Counted from the first letter of the stretch, positions 47,745 through 58,901 are shown. The stretch is 64,000 nucleotides of DNA from Saccharum officinarum (GCA_020631735.1 CM036170.1:65611737-65675736), one strand, 5' to 3'. A program made the numbers and translations. Notes: generated from the sequence alone by a model not told the origin.

Positions 47745-47880
47745 TGTTGGAGTGTGTGTGGGCCTCCAGCCTAGGCCAGCCCATGTAGGGCAAGGCCCAT
47801 TAGGGTTAGGGTTGGCACTCTGTGCCTATATATACCCTGGGGGTTCACCCCCTTCATCAATCTAATCACATTCTCTAGCA
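47745..47880 (+). repeat. 3' LTR of the TRIM-like element
   Basis: TGTTGGAG...TCTAGCA, nearly identical to the 5' copy. It is followed by the second CACAA duplication and the resumed LINE. Confidence 0.9.
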
Positions 47881-48388
47881 CACAAGCACATGAAGGATGA
47901 CTCTGTTTGCCAACGCTGTAATCACCCAGTTGAAGACCGGCAACACGTCTTCTTTGATTGCCCACTAAGTAAGGAAGTATGGAGCTCCACAGGTTTGTCC
48001 CTACTATCAACAGCAGAAGATGTCGAAGTCTGGTCCCTGCCACCTCCCTCAGATCAGGACCCAAAGACATGGCCATCAATCCTTCAAGCAATACTCTGGC
48101 GGCTGTGGGACGCAAGGAACGCTGCCATCTTCAGAAGCAAGCGCCTCAGTGCACGGACGTGTTGTCCAAAGTTTGTGATGATTTGGCTATTTGGGAGGGC
48201 AGATTTGCCTCTGCCTCCATGGTACCCGGTCTGCGCCAATGGCGTACTTATTTGCGCTATTGTATTTCTAATCAGGGCTCGGTTTAGCTCTTGATCTGTG
48301 CCTTGTATTTGGAACTCTCTTTGAATTTTAATGAAATCCAGGCGTGGAAACTCTCCCCTCCGTAGTTCCTTTCAAAAAAATGACAGAA

Positions 48389-48953
48389 TAGTTAGCTAAC
48401 AATGTAGACCATTTCCTTAACAGGAAGTCACACCTGAAATATACGGAACAATCCACATTGTAGGAAAATTTGTTCTCCTTCCTGACACTTCAATATATTA
48501 ATGTACAATTTGTTAGCACTGGTATGTAAGTAACATTGGCTTATTAACATGGCACAAAACATGGTTTTATAATTGTTACTATAGATAAAATCTCAGGTAA
48601 AAGAGCAGTGAAAAGTATGGTCTGTGAATGTTCTTTTACCTTCAACCTATAGTCAGTAATCAGGAGCCCACAAACCAAAATTATATAGGCAGAGCATCCT
48701 GTGTAAGGGTGGCCTATCAATAAATTTCCAACATTTTTCAGAGCATCATGAATATAATCCGAAATAGACATAAACGAAAGAGGCATAAATTAGAAGCCAC
48801 CAGATAAGCAGTAGCCATGACAAAAAAGTAAAAGGTAAAGGTTGATTACCAAAGCTAAATTAACAAACATAATAACTGCATACCAGCTAGAGTCATGGAA
48901 ATAGAACTGAAAACCTAAAGAGAGGGGCAAGGATGAAGTAACCTGACGGCGTT
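48389..48953. other. Unassigned intergenic sequence
   Basis: AT-rich sequence; nothing recognisable. Confidence 0.4.
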
Positions 48954-49089
48954 CGGTCCCGCGGGGATCCTAAGCCAACGAGTGAGTGCTGCGTGTCCCT
49001 AATCTGGATGGTGATGCAAGGAGAATACACGAGGATTTATCCTGGTTCGGGCAAGAGAAAGTCCTACGTCCAGCGGGGAAGGGGGAGTA
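48954..49089. repeat. Gypsy-type LTR fragment
   Basis: TGACGGCGTTCGGTCCCGCGG ... GGATTTATCCTGGTTCGGGC ... CTACGTCCAGCGGGG resembles the first part of grass gypsy LTRs. It is cut at 49089 by the following Maximus/SIRE-type LTR. Confidence 0.5.
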
Positions 49090-50069
49090 TGAAAGTCCTA
49101 TGTTTGATGTTGGTAATTAGTGACAATGCCTAAGTACTAATCCTATGCCTAAGTTGTATGTAGCATATGAGGATTAGTACATTCCAAGGTTGGTGGCAAG
49201 ATGGACATGGTGATCATGATGGCCACACTTGGATTTGGACGCAACCCTACGTGATCAAGGCAAAGGTATATGCTTAAGGGTTGTGTTTTAGTAACCAAGA
49301 CACCTAGTGGGTGTGGTTACATTATAGGATAGATAGCCGTACTATAAAGAGGGGAATGACGCGGCTATTGAACTCCTAAGTGCCTCTAGATGTGCATTTC
49401 ATAATCATATGCATTTGGATAGAGCTAATAACGCCTCGATAAATGATTGTGAAAATGCTAACACACTCACACATGACGAGATCACTTGGTGGTGTTAGCA
49501 CATTTGCGAAGGCGGTGGAGTTTGAGCGGTAGAGAGGGGTTTGGGTTCCTCTCTCCCTCCCGCCGAGCTTGTGAGGCGGGATTCGGCGCTTTTTGAAGAA
49601 GTGAAATGCCTATTTTCTACTGCACCGGAAGTCGAAAAGAAACGGAGGCGAACGGAGGTCACAGTGGTGACCGCACGCTGCACCGGACACGGTCACGGTG
49701 TGACCGGACACGTCCGGTCAGTGTTCAGTGTCTGCGCGTTTTTCAGTTTGATGATCGGACGCGAAGCGCGTCCGGTCATTGTCGATCGGACGCGTCCGGT
49801 CGTTCAGGAAGCTTACTGGACTCTAACCGGACGCTGGCACTGTCGCGTCCGGTCATGTTTCTTCGGCGCGTCCGGTCGTTGTTTCTTTGAGCGCTGCTGA
49901 GGTGACCAGCGCGTCCGGTCATTCACGGGACCGGTGCGTCCGGTCGTTCGCAGCGCGTCCGGTCGTTGCGAGGAGCGCGTCCGGTCGTTGCTTCGCAGAT
50001 AGCCGTTGGACGACCGGTGCGTCCGGTCGTTTGGACCAGCGCGTCCGGTCAGTGCTTCGCGAGTTAGCC
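49090..50069 (+). repeat. Maximus/SIRE-type LTR, left part (resumes at 63410)
   Basis: It starts TGAAAGTCCTATGTTTGATG after GAGTA and is interrupted at 50069 by the young full-length element, whose duplication TAGCC is present on both sides. It carries many GCGTCCGGTC motifs from about 49680 to 50050. It belongs to the same superfamily as, but is not the same family as, the inserted element. Confidence 0.8.
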
Positions 50070-50512
50070 TGAAAGCATCTAGGCCCCGAGGTTTGGTTTC
50101 GGCAATTGATGACAACGCCTTGTTACCATGACTAACGTGTGTTTTGCAGAAACTTTGGTAAGTTAGGTCATGGAGGTTTGAACTGCTTTGGGCACCATGG
50201 TATTCATGCCCCTTGATGGAAATCGTTTCGGTTTTCAAAAGAGTGACGTCAAGATTAAGGACGGTTAGTTCCGGATGTCAAGGTGTTGAGAGACATTTGG
50301 AATAGTCGTTAGGATCTTCGTTTTTCTCTTTTGGCCATACTATGAAGGGGGGCATGAGCGGGTAGCTTGACCTAGGCGAGTCCTATGTTTAGGTGTGGTG
50401 CACACTTGTTAAAATTGGCGCTAGGCAGCTCTAGAATAGCTCAAAGTTCAGTTGGGAGCAACTTGGTTCAAGTTGTGACGCTTTGCGGAAAGTTTCGGGT
50501 CTTTTTCCAGTG

Positions 50513-50920
50513 ACCGGACGCGGTCCTCGGCATGACCGGACGCGTCCGGTCAGTTCAGTTCCGCGACTGGGGTTTCAGCTCTGAGCACCGGACGCGGTCC
50601 TCGCGAGGACCGGACGCGGTGGTCAGAAGTCAACACGTGTCACTTTAGGGAAACACCCGATCGGACGCGACCTGGGTGTGATCGGCGCGTCCGGTCATAG
50701 TCCAGTAAGGTCCTGAAACGACCGGACGCGTCCGATCATCACCCATCGGACGCGGTAGCGCGTCCGGTGCGAGTACAGTAAGCTCCACGCACGATCGGAC
50801 GCGTCCGGTCACCCCTGACCGGTGCGTCCGGTCATCTAGGTGTTTTTCAGTTTTTTGACCGTTACGAGCGACCGGCGCGTCCAGTCAGTACGATCGGCGC
50901 GTCCGGTCAGCTCGAGTTTT
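50513..50920. promoter_or_regulatory. CGGACGC/GCGTCCG dyad array in LTR U3
   Basis: Copies of ACCGGACGC and GCGTCCGGT occur in both orientations. Some fuse to the full palindrome ACCGGACGCGTCCGGT (50534 region, 50816 region). Spacers repeat CAGTAAG(G/C)TCC. The array ends about 40 bp before the TATA box. Confidence 0.7.
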
Positions 50921-50960
50921 GCTGAGTCAGCAGGTAACGGTTCGTTTCGTCTGTGGGGTG

Positions 50961-50970
50961 TATAAATACA
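50961..50970 (+). promoter_or_regulatory. LTR TATA box
   Basis: TATAAATACA follows GTCTGTGGGG. It defines the U3 promoter with transcription expected about 30 bp downstream. Confidence 0.7.
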
Positions 50971-51679
50971 TCCCCACCACCTCTTTTAGAGGTCTCTTGC
51001 TCATTTTGATCAACTGATAAACACTTTTGAAGTGCAAGGTAGTGCAAGAGCACTAGTGAGGATAGAGATTTGAGAATCAAAGCTTGAGAGTTCCTCACTA
51101 GCGATTAGAGAGTAACAAGTGTGCATCCACTTTCTCATTTAGGCTCGTAGAGGTCAAGTGAGAGTTCTAGCTTGTTACTCTTGGTGATCGCCATCACCTA
51201 GACGGCTTGGTGGTGATTGGGAGTATGGTGTTCATCCGGCGGAGCTTGTGGATGACCCAACTCATCTTGTGAGCGGTTGTGGGTGATTCACCGCGACGGA
51301 GTGTCGAAGAATCAACCCGTAGAGAGCACTTGATCCTTGCGCGGATCAAGGGGGAGCGACACCCTTGCGCGGGTGCTCCAACGAGGACTAGTGGGGAGTG
51401 GCGACTCTCCGATACCTCGGAAAAACATCGCCGTGTTCCTTGCCCCTTTACATTCAAGCATTTACTTTCTCGTATTTTCTTACATTGCTTGTTTACATTC
51501 CTAGACTTGCCATGCTAGACTAGGATTGGAAACTAGGGTGCAAAACTTTGTATCGGTAGACTCTCTAGGAACACAAGTAGACACTAGGGGTGAATTCCAG
51601 CTTGTAGGATTTATTCCTTGCTTTTATTTTTAGAAAAGCCCAATTCACCCCCCCTCTTGGGCATCTTGATCCTTTCAAT

Positions 51680-51691
51680 TGGTATCGGAGC
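51680..51691 (+). other. Primer-binding site (tRNA-Met)
   Basis: TGGTATCGGAGC starts three bases after the LTR end, one base different from TGGTATCAGAGC. Confidence 0.85.
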
Positions 51692-51730
51692 AGTGTTGCT
51701 CTATTTTTAGGCTTTACCACCTAGAGCAAG

Positions 51731-54078
51731 ATGTCTAATGGGGAAGGACCACCTCCCACTTTTGAGGGAGACGATTTTCCATATTGGAAAATTCGTATGG
51801 AGGCGTACCTCGAAGCCATAGATGTTGGGTGTCTTAGAGCCGCAACCGAAGGGCTTCCCCCATAAGGGATCCCGCTAACCCAAGTGGTGACGAGGAGAAG
51901 TACGACCGGTGGAATGCAAAGGCCAAAAATGCACTCTACCGGGGCTTAGGCAAAGATATCTTCAATCGCGTGCGCAATGCAAAGAACGCTCATGAATTGT
52001 GGGAAAATCTTTGTGCTCTCCATGAGGGAACTAAGAGTGAGCGTGAGGAACGCTATCACATAGCCTTAAAGAAAATTAATTCTTTTGAGATGCTTCCCAA
52101 AGAAAGTGCTAATGACATGTACACTCGCTTGAATGTTCTTGTAGAGGACCTCAATGCTCTTGGGCTCACCAAAATGAGTCAATCGGATGTTGCAAGGAAG
52201 ATCTTGAGTGTGCTTCCCGTTGAGAAGTATGGACATATTGTCACCGTGCTTCACCAAAGTGATCTTTCCACCGCAACACCAACGCAAGTTTTGGGGAAAA
52301 TCAATGCTCATGAGATGTACATGCATATCACTCCGGAAGAGGGCTCATCATCTTCCAAGAAGAAAGACTTGGCCTTCAAAGCTAGTCATGACAAGAAGAA
52401 GATGAAAGGCCAAGTCATGATGGTGCAAGAAAGCTCAAGCGATAGTGATGTTGATGATGAATCACTTGCACTCATGGTGAGAAAGACCACCAAGATGTTA
52501 AAGAAGCTTAACAAGAGTGGCATCAAGTTCGATGGCAAGAAGAAGAAATTCTTCACAAGTAGCAAGAGAAAGCCAATCTCGGAGATGGATTGCTACAATT
52601 GTGGTGAACTTGGTCATCTAGCTCATCAATGCCCTAGACCACCAAAAGACAAGTACAAGAACAAAAACAAGGGCAAGAAAAATGATTCAAGTGATGAAGA
52701 AGAAGAGAAGAAAAGGAACAAGCCATACAAGAAGAAGGATGGCAAAAAGAAGGAGTTCCACAAGAAAAAGAAGGGAGGAAAGGCATACATTGTTGGTGAT
52801 TGGCTCACCGACATTGAATCATCATGTGAGTCCTCCGAAGATGAAAGCAATGATGAGAAAGAGAAGGTTGCCGCATTTGTGATGGGGCCATCATCTTCAC
52901 CAACATCTTCATCACCACCTTCACCACCTCCTTCACCATCATCGTCCACTACTCACCTATGCCTTATGGCCAAGGGTGAACGAAAGGTACAAAACCATGA
53001 TAGTGATGATGATGACGATAGTGATAGTGATGATGAATATGACTCACCTTCTTATGATGAACTTGTAAAATTGTTAAACAAATACACTAAAATCATAAGA
53101 AGAACTAGAAGTGAAAATGATGATCTTCAAAATGAAAATGAATCACTCTCATCAAAGCTTGAAAATATTCAAAAGACTAGTGGTGAGTTTAGAGTTCAAA
53201 ATGAAGTGATGTCTTCCACTCTCAAGGAACTCAAAACCTCCTATAAAGAGCTTAAAGATCAACATGATAAACTTGAGAAGAAGCATGATGAGCTCATCAC
53301 TAGACACAATTCTCTAAAGGACAAATATACCACATTAAAAATTGATTATGATAGTCTTGTGGTTGCTAATGAACTTGCTCTTGAGACACATGATGTTACT
53401 AACCATGTTGTTAAGTGTGATATAGCTACATCATGTGATGACTTGATCATTGAAAGCATTGAGCGAGGTTCTAGTAGCAAAGGCAAGAGTGTGGTTGAGT
53501 CAAGCAACCATGATGATTATGCCAAGATTAAGAGTGAAAATGAGAAGCTTGCAAGTGAGAACAAGAAACTAAAAGGTTTGATGGTTTTTGAGAAGCAACC
53601 AACAAATGAGTCACTCATTGAAGAAAACAAAAAGCTCAAGCAAGAAAAAGAGCATCTCAAGACCGGCCTAAGCAAGTTCACAAGAGGCCAACATTTGCAA
53701 AGTGAGCTCCTCATGAACACCGTAATGAAGATGGATAGAAGTGGTATTGGGTACTTGGCAAATCAAGAGAAGAAAGCAAAAGCTCAACAACAACAAAGCA
53801 AGTCAAAGCCCAAGCCAAAGAGATGTGTTGAGTGTGGTCAAGAAGGTCACTTTGCTCATGAATGCAAAACTCCACCACCACAACCCTTGCCCAAGCATGC
53901 TAGACCCTTCGCTTTCAATGCTCATTATATGCTAAGAAAAGATTCAAATGGAAAGATGAAAGTCATGTTTTTGGGTCCCCCAAACAAGAGTAGGCCAAAG
54001 AAAATATGGGTTGCCAAGTCACTAGTGGATAAAGTCAAGGGCCCCTCTCAAGTTTGGGTCCCTAAACAAAAAGCTTGA
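51731..54078 (+). pseudogene. Maximus gag, broken by one frameshift
   Basis: ATG at 51731 begins MSNGEGPPPTFEGDDFPYWK, the usual gag start of this lineage. At the five-C run 51857-51861 the frame is lost and resumes in another frame (PIRDPANPSGDEEK on), consistent with a single-base indel. From there it is open to 54078. Domains: UBN2-like gag core (HELWENLCALHEG, to about 52330), zinc knuckle CX2CX4HX4C at 52591-52632, Lys-rich and Asp/Ser-rich stretches, a long coiled coil (about 53090-53400 and 53520-53720), and a second complete zinc knuckle at 53824-53865. It ends VWVPKQKA. Given the youth of the element, an assembly error at the C run is possible. Confidence 0.85.
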
Positions 54079-54092
54079 TCTCTTGTGTGTAG

Positions 54093-57000
54093 GTGAACTA
54101 CAAGACCGGTGGAACTCATTGGGTTATTGATAGTGGTTGCACTCAACATATGACCGGTGATCCTCGTATGTTCACTACCATTGAAGAGAATAGTATATGT
54201 CAAGAGAAGATCACATTTGGGGATAATTCAAAGAGCAAAGTCAAGGGCATAGGCAAGATTGCAATATCACATGATCACTCACTCTCAAATGTGCTTTATG
54301 TTGCTTCATTGAGTTTCAACTTGTTGTCCGTTGGGCAACTTTGTGACCTTGGCTTCCAATGCTTGTTCACACCAAATGAAGTGGAAGTTTCAAAGATAGA
54401 TGACAAGCAAGTGATATTCAAAGGCTTTAGATACAATAATCTTTATCTTGTTGACTTCACCTCCGAAGATGCAAATTTGATGACATGTTTGTTCACCAAG
54501 ACCTCACTTGGTTGGCTTTGGCATAGGAGGCTTGCTCATGTTGGAATGAACACTCTCAACAAGCTATTGAAGAAAGAACTAGTGAGAGGATTGAAGGATG
54601 TGAAGTTTGAAAAGGACAAACCTTGTAGTGCATGTCAAGCGGGCAAACAAGTTGCAAACACTCATCCAACCAAAGCTTTCATGTCAACTTCAAGAGTGTT
54701 AGAACTTCTACACATGGATTTGTTTGGGCCTACAACATACAAGAGCTTGGGTGGTAATCTCTATTGTCTTGTGATAGTGGATGACTACTCAAGGTATACA
54801 TGGACTTTCTTCCTTCATGACAAATCCGAAGTGGCAAATTGCTTCAAGAAGTTTGCAAAGAGAGCTCAAAATGAATTTGAAGTCAAGATAAAGAAGATTA
54901 GAAGTGACAATGGGAAAGAATTTGACAACACCAACATTGAAGCTTATTGTGATGAAATTGGAATCAAGCATGAGGTTTCTTCAACCTACACTCCTCAACA
55001 AAATGGTGTAGTTGAGAGAAAGAACCGAACTTTGATCACCCTTGCAAGAACAATGCTAGATGAGTACAACACTCCGGAGAAGTTGTGGGCCGAGGCAATC
55101 AACACCGCATGCTATGCTTCAAATCGCCTCTTCCTACAAAAGTTTCTTGGCAAGACCCCCTATGAGTTGCTCAATGGCAAGAAGCCGGACGTTTCCTTCT
55201 TCCGGGTGTTTGGTTGCAAATGTTACATCTACAAGAAGCGTCAACACCTAGGGAAGTTTCAAAGACGTTGTGATATTGGCTTTCTTGTTGGTTACTCATC
55301 AAAGTCCAAAGCATATAGAGTATTTAACCATGCCACCGGTTTGGTTGAAGAAACATATGATGTGGAATTTGATGAATCTAATGGCTCCCAAGGAGCAATT
55401 GAGAATTGTGATGATGTAGGTGATGAACCCTTGAGGGAGGCCATGAAGAACATGCCCGTGGGAGACATCAAGCCAAAAGATGATGATGACGATGTACAAA
55501 TTGTTGATCCACCATCTTCATCACGTGTGCCTCAAGATGATAACAAGAATGAGAGAGTTGAAAATGAAGACACTCATGTCTCTCATGAACAATCCGAGGC
55601 ACAAGCTCAAGATGTTGATGCTCCTCATCCACCTCCTCAAGTGATTGATAAAAGAAATTCACCACTACTTCAAGCACATCCACAAGATCTCATCATAGGG
55701 AGTCCTACAAAGGGAGTAATGACTCGATCCCAAAAGCTAGCTTCTTTTGTTGAACATCACTCTTTTGTCTCTTGTGTTGAACCTAAGAATGTAGAAGAAG
55801 CTCTTCAAGATCCGGATTGGGTGATTGCAATGCATGAAGAGTTGAACAACTTCACCCGCAATCAAGTATGGACACTTGAAGAGCATCCCAAAGGTGCAAG
55901 AGTCATTGGAACCAAGTGGGTGTTCCGAAACAAGCAAGATGACCAAGGCATAGTGGTGAGGAACAAGGCAAGACTAGTTGCAAAGGGGTTCTCTCAAGTT
56001 GAAGGTCTTGATTTTGGAGAAACCTTTGCACCCGTTGCAAGACTTGAAGCCATTCGTATCCTCCTTGCTTATGCATCACATCATGATATGAAACTATATC
56101 AAATGGATGTGAAAAGTGCATTCTTAAATGGCTTTATAAATGAACTAGTCTATGTTAATCAACCTCCCGGGTTTGAAGACCCTAGATATCCTAATCATGT
56201 TTATAGGTTGTCCAAGGCGTTATATGGGCTCAAGCAAGCCCCTAGAGCGTGGTATGAACGCCTTCGGGACTTCCTCATTGAGAAGGGCTTCACCATTGGG
56301 AAGGTCGACACCACACTATTCACCAAGAAGTTTAATGGGGAGATCTTCATTTGTCAAGTATATGTTGATGATATTATCTTCGGATCAACAAATGAAGATT
56401 ATTGCAAAGAATTTGGTGAATTGATGTCAAAGGAATTCGAGATGTCAATGATTGGTGAGCTCACATTCTTCCTTGGCTTTCAAGTAAAGCAAATGAGAGA
56501 AGGGATTTTCATCTCTCAAGAAAAGTATACCAAGGATCTTCTCAAAAGATTCAAGATGGAAGAATGCAAACCAATCAAGACCCCAATGCCATCAAATGGA
56601 CATCTCGACCTAGATGAGGGAGGTAAACCGGTTGATCAAACTCTCTACCGTTCTATGATTGGTAGCTTGTTATACCTTACCGCATCTAGGCCCGATATCA
56701 TGTTTAGTGTGTGCATGTGTGCTCGCTTTCAAGCATGCCCTAAAGAACCTCACCTAAGTGCCGTAAAAAGAATCCTAAGATATCTTAAGCTCACCCCAAG
56801 CATTGGTCTTTGGTATCCCAAAGGAGCTAGATTCCAACTAGTTGGCTATTCCGATTCGGACTATGCCGGTTGCAAGATTGATAGAAAAAGCACATCCGGA
56901 GGGTGCCATTTGCTTGGAAGATCTTTAGTATCTTGGTCATCTAAAAAGCAAAATAGTGTGGCTTTGTCCACCGCCGAGGCGGAATACATTGCCGCGGGGG

Positions 57001-57317
57001 CTTGTTGTGCACAAATCCTATATATGAAACAAACCCTCCTAGACTATGGAATTGTTCTTGAAAAGGTGCCACTTTTATGTGACAACGAAAGTGCCGTTAA
57101 AATTGCTAACAATCCGGTACAACACTCACGCACCAAGCACATTGATATCCGCCATCACTTTCTAAGAGATCACGTTGCTAAAAATGATATATCACTAGAA
57201 GGTGTAAGAAGTGAAAATCAATTAGCGGATATCTTCACCAAACCTTTGGATGAGGCAACCTTTTGTAGGTTAAGAAGTGAACTCAATGTGCTTGATTCTA
57301 GCAACTTTAAAAAATGA
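54093..57317 (+). CDS. Maximus pol: protease, integrase, RT, RNase H
   Basis: This is one open frame of 1,074 codons with no break. Protease active site Asp13-Ser14-Gly15. Pre-integrase zinc region His144, His149, Cys178, Cys181. Integrase core D209, D272, E308 (exact DD-35-E). RT from about residue 570 with YVDD at 757-760. RNase H acidic residues near D921, E962/E964 and D997, then the [15 protein letters not shown] and LADIFTKPL end. All key residues are present. No ATG: a TAG precedes the first GTG in frame, and gag ends in another frame 15 bp upstream. Expression must therefore involve readthrough, frameshifting or splicing; CTCTTGTGTGTAG just before it resembles a 3' splice site. Confidence 0.92.
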   Translation: MNYKTGGTHWVIDSGCTQHMTGDPRMFTTIEENSICQEKITFGDNSKSKVKGIGKIAISHDHSLSNVLYVASLSFNLLSVGQLCDLGFQCLFTPNEVEVSKIDDKQVIFKGFRYNNLYLVDFTSEDANLMTCLFTKTSLGWLWHRRLAHVGMNTLNKLLKKELVRGLKDVKFEKDKPCSACQAGKQVANTHPTKAFMSTSRVLELLHMDLFGPTTYKSLGGNLYCLVIVDDYSRYTWTFFLHDKSEVANCFKKFAKRAQNEFEVKIKKIRSDNGKEFDNTNIEAYCDEIGIKHEVSSTYTPQQNGVVERKNRTLITLARTMLDEYNTPEKLWAEAINTACYASNRLFLQKFLGKTPYELLNGKKPDVSFFRVFGCKCYIYKKRQHLGKFQRRCDIGFLVGYSSKSKAYRVFNHATGLVEETYDVEFDESNGSQGAIENCDDVGDEPLREAMKNMPVGDIKPKDDDDDVQIVDPPSSSRVPQDDNKNERVENEDTHVSHEQSEAQAQDVDAPHPPPQVIDKRNSPLLQAHPQDLIIGSPTKGVMTRSQKLASFVEHHSFVSCVEPKNVEEALQDPDWVIAMHEELNNFTRNQVWTLEEHPKGARVIGTKWVFRNKQDDQGIVVRNKARLVAKGFSQVEGLDFGETFAPVARLEAIRILLAYASHHDMKLYQMDVKSAFLNGFINELVYVNQPPGFEDPRYPNHVYRLSKALYGLKQAPRAWYERLRDFLIEKGFTIGKVDTTLFTKKFNGEIFICQVYVDDIIFGSTNEDYCKEFGELMSKEFEMSMIGELTFFLGFQVKQMREGIFISQEKYTKDLLKRFKMEECKPIKTPMPSNGHLDLDEGGKPVDQTLYRSMIGSLLYLTASRPDIMFSVCMCARFQACPKEPHLSAVKRILRYLKLTPSIGLWYPKGARFQLVGYSDSDYAGCKIDRKSTSGGCHLLGRSLVSWSSKKQNSVALSTAEAEYIAAGACCAQILYMKQTLLDYGIVLEKVPLLCDNESAVKIANNPVQHSRTKHIDIRHHFLRDHVAKNDISLEGVRSENQLADIFTKPLDEATFCRLRSELNVLDSSNFKK

Positions 57318-57812
57318 GCGTGTGTTGTCTCCTGCATTGCATTGTATAATATGCCATGTTTATTTTATTGCAATGCATTTAGGGCTTGGCTAACACGGTT
57401 ACGATAACCCTCCTTTGGAGGAGTGAAAAAGCCTAACCGTGGATCAAACTTGACAAGCATTCTAGTTTTACCTTCTTGTATTGCATTGCATTTGCATGGT
57501 TGTTCGCTTGTCGTTTCTTTTCGGTTAAGCTTTGAGCAACCTCTGTGTTCGTCCATGGATAGAGAGAGCATTTTGACGCTCCTAAAGGTTCAAAAACTCT
57601 ATTGCATGGCCATACGTTGCTCCTCGGGTGTTTATTGCCTATTTTCTTAAAAATAATACTAGCCTAAGGCAATCTATTTTAAATTTTTTGAGGGTTTGAG
57701 TGAGGTCTCTCATTTCATGTTCCAATTGGTGTTTATTTGTGTCTCTTTGGTTTGGAACCTGATTGGGAGAAGTCGCGTCGAAGTTCGGAACAAAGAAGGG
57801 CGAAGAACAGTC
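57318..57812. other. Spacer between pol and the internal array
   Basis: No coding sequence is supported. The short frames present have no known domain. Confidence 0.4.
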
Positions 57813-58150
57813 ACCGGACGCTGCACCGGACGCTGCACCGGACGCAGTAGTGCTTCACCACCGCGTCCGGTCTCGGCGTCCAGCAGCGCGTCCGGTCATC
57901 CAGGAGACCATCTCCAGATCCAATGATCGGACGCTGCACCGGACGCGCCTCTGTTTGACCACCGCGTCCGGTCCCGGTTACCACCACCGCGTCCGGTCCT
58001 CGTGATGTTTTCCTGAACTTCCAACGACCGGACTCAGACCGCGTCCGGTCAGTCCGCACCGGACGCGTCAGGTCACTCCAGGAGCTTACTGGAGTATGAC
58101 CGGACGCTGCACCACTGCGTCCGGTCATATCGACCACCGCGTCCGGTCAT
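57813..58150. promoter_or_regulatory. Internal CGGACGC/GCGTCCG dyad array
   Basis: About seven CGGACGC and seven GCGTCCGG copies lie in 340 bp, with ACCACCGCGTCCGGTC repeated several times. The phrase AGCTTACTGGA(G/C)T followed by ACCGGACGCTG is shared with the other LTR (49808-49835), so this array probably derives from an LTR promoter of the superfamily. It directly precedes a G-box and TATA box. Confidence 0.65.
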
Positions 58151-58182
58151 CACGTGTCGCGCGGATCTAACTCCTTATAAAA
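58151..58182 (+). promoter_or_regulatory. G-box and TATA box before the third ORF
   Basis: CACGTG at 58151-58156 is followed by CTTATAAAAC (TATA at 58176-58182). A CT/GC-rich leader with exon-like composition follows. This looks like a complete plant core promoter in sense orientation to the third ORF, inside the element. Confidence 0.55.
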
Positions 58183-58901
58183 CCGTTTCGTCCCCGACCA
58201 ATTTTTTTTCACCCGCCCGAGCTTCCGCCGCCGCCTTGCCCTATCCGTCGATTCGCCGACTCACCATCACCGCCGGCTCCTCAACTTCTACCCGGCCGCC
58301 GGCGACCTTCCATCGAGCACGCGCCGCCCCCTTCCTCGCCCGCACGCGCTCGTCTGCTCGCTGCCGCACCCGCGCCGCCCGCAGCCGCGCCACCGCCGCG
58401 CCGCCGTAGCCCGACCGAGCCACCACCGCCGGTGAGCCGCGCCCCTGCGAGCCAGCTTCGTCCCCGACATTGGTACGACTCGTGCTTGCCCTCGATCGTT
58501 TTTCCATCGATCTACCCTAACCCTAACCCTAACCCTAGGGTTCGACGGTCGTTCGTTCGTTCGTCAACAAGTTTCGTCGCGAGTCGTCCTCTTCGCGAGA
58601 GCTCGTCCGGTGGATTCGGAAATCTCGCAATCTAGGTCACCGTTGTCTCGTCGATCTGAGGTAGCTTCGCGTTTCGATTCACTTCGTATCTCACATGCTT
58701 TCTATCTCTAGGTTTCCGTACCTTTTAGTTATATATGTGTTTATAGTAGATCTCTCTATTCCGTCTTTGCAGCGAGTCTGTTGTGTGCCAGGGTGAGATC
58801 TGTTTGCTAAATCCGAGGCCAAGCCTGCGGATACGGATTGAGGCCAAGCCTCTTGAGTGACAGTTCATCATCTTACAGAGGTTCTCAGTCACTGTGTCAG
58901 C
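58183..58901 (+). other. Leader of the third ORF, with CCCTAA repeats
   Basis: This is GC-rich leader sequence. CCCTAA is repeated at 58515-58540 (CCCTAA x3 then CCCTAGGG), followed by CGTTCGTTCGTTCG. A possible leader intron runs from GGTACG (about 58470) to TTTGCAG (58770), which would be typical for plant 5' UTRs. The region is unlike the rest of the element and looks gene-derived. Confidence 0.45.

Larger units (their letters stand above)
46189..47880 (+). mobile_element. Small non-autonomous LTR element (TRIM-like) with captured gene DNA
   Basis: It has LTRs of 138 and 136 bp (TGTTGGAG...TCTAGCA), a tRNA-Met-type primer site TGGTACCGGAGCC at 46327, a GCGAGGGGA polypurine tract before 47745, and a perfect CACAA duplication (46184-46188, 47881-47885). 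The 1.4-kb interior has no gag or pol. It is very GC-rich and begins with sequence matching the start of a homocysteine S-methyltransferase gene. It must be mobilised by enzymes of another (copia-type) element. Confidence 0.88.
45630..48300 (+). pseudogene. LINE ORF2 C-terminus with zf-RVT, split by an insertion
   Basis: The left part reads through frame changes as SYLWKIINDE, VQIGDGSSTSFWLDYW and then KWIWRSKVPNKVKIFSW and DRLSTKSNLF. After the inserted element the frame resumes with the zinc-finger residues of DSVCQRCNHPVED and HVFFDCPL, then ILWRLWDARNAAIF. This is the zf-RVT (zinc-binding region in reverse transcriptase) end of plant L1 proteins. No RT palm is present. Confidence 0.78.
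45618..48373 (+). mobile_element. 5'-truncated LINE (L1-type) with long target duplication
   Basis: It is flanked by AAAAAAATGACAGAA at 45603-45617 and 48374-48388, with the poly-A forming part of the right copy. Only the ORF2 C-terminal part is present, so it is a typical 5'-truncated insertion of about 1.06 kb. A 1.7-kb LTR element (46189-47880) was inserted into it later. Confidence 0.85.
50070..51677 (+). repeat. 5' LTR of the Maximus element
   Basis: It starts TGAAAGCATCTAGG and ends CTTGATCCTTTCA. It contains about eight CGGACGC and eight GCGTCCGR motifs between 50513 and 50920, then a TATA box, and is followed by the primer-binding site. Confidence 0.95.

Noticed and set aside
46346..47788. 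Long overlapping open frames (up to 319 codons) in all frames of the GC-rich interior
   Set aside because: They exist in both strands and several frames because stops are rare in GC-rich DNA. Only the 44 methyltransferase codons have family support.
49541..50238. Frames of 90-140 codons through the LTR motif arrays
   Set aside because: They follow the GCGTCCGGTC repeats (RPV/DRT-type repeats in translation) and are not genes.
52626..52949. Minus-strand frame over the gag Asp/Ser-rich region
   Set aside because: Shadow of the biased codons of gag on the plus strand.
58515..58540. Interstitial telomere
   Set aside because: Only about four units, wrong unit for a plant telomere, and inside a retroelement leader.
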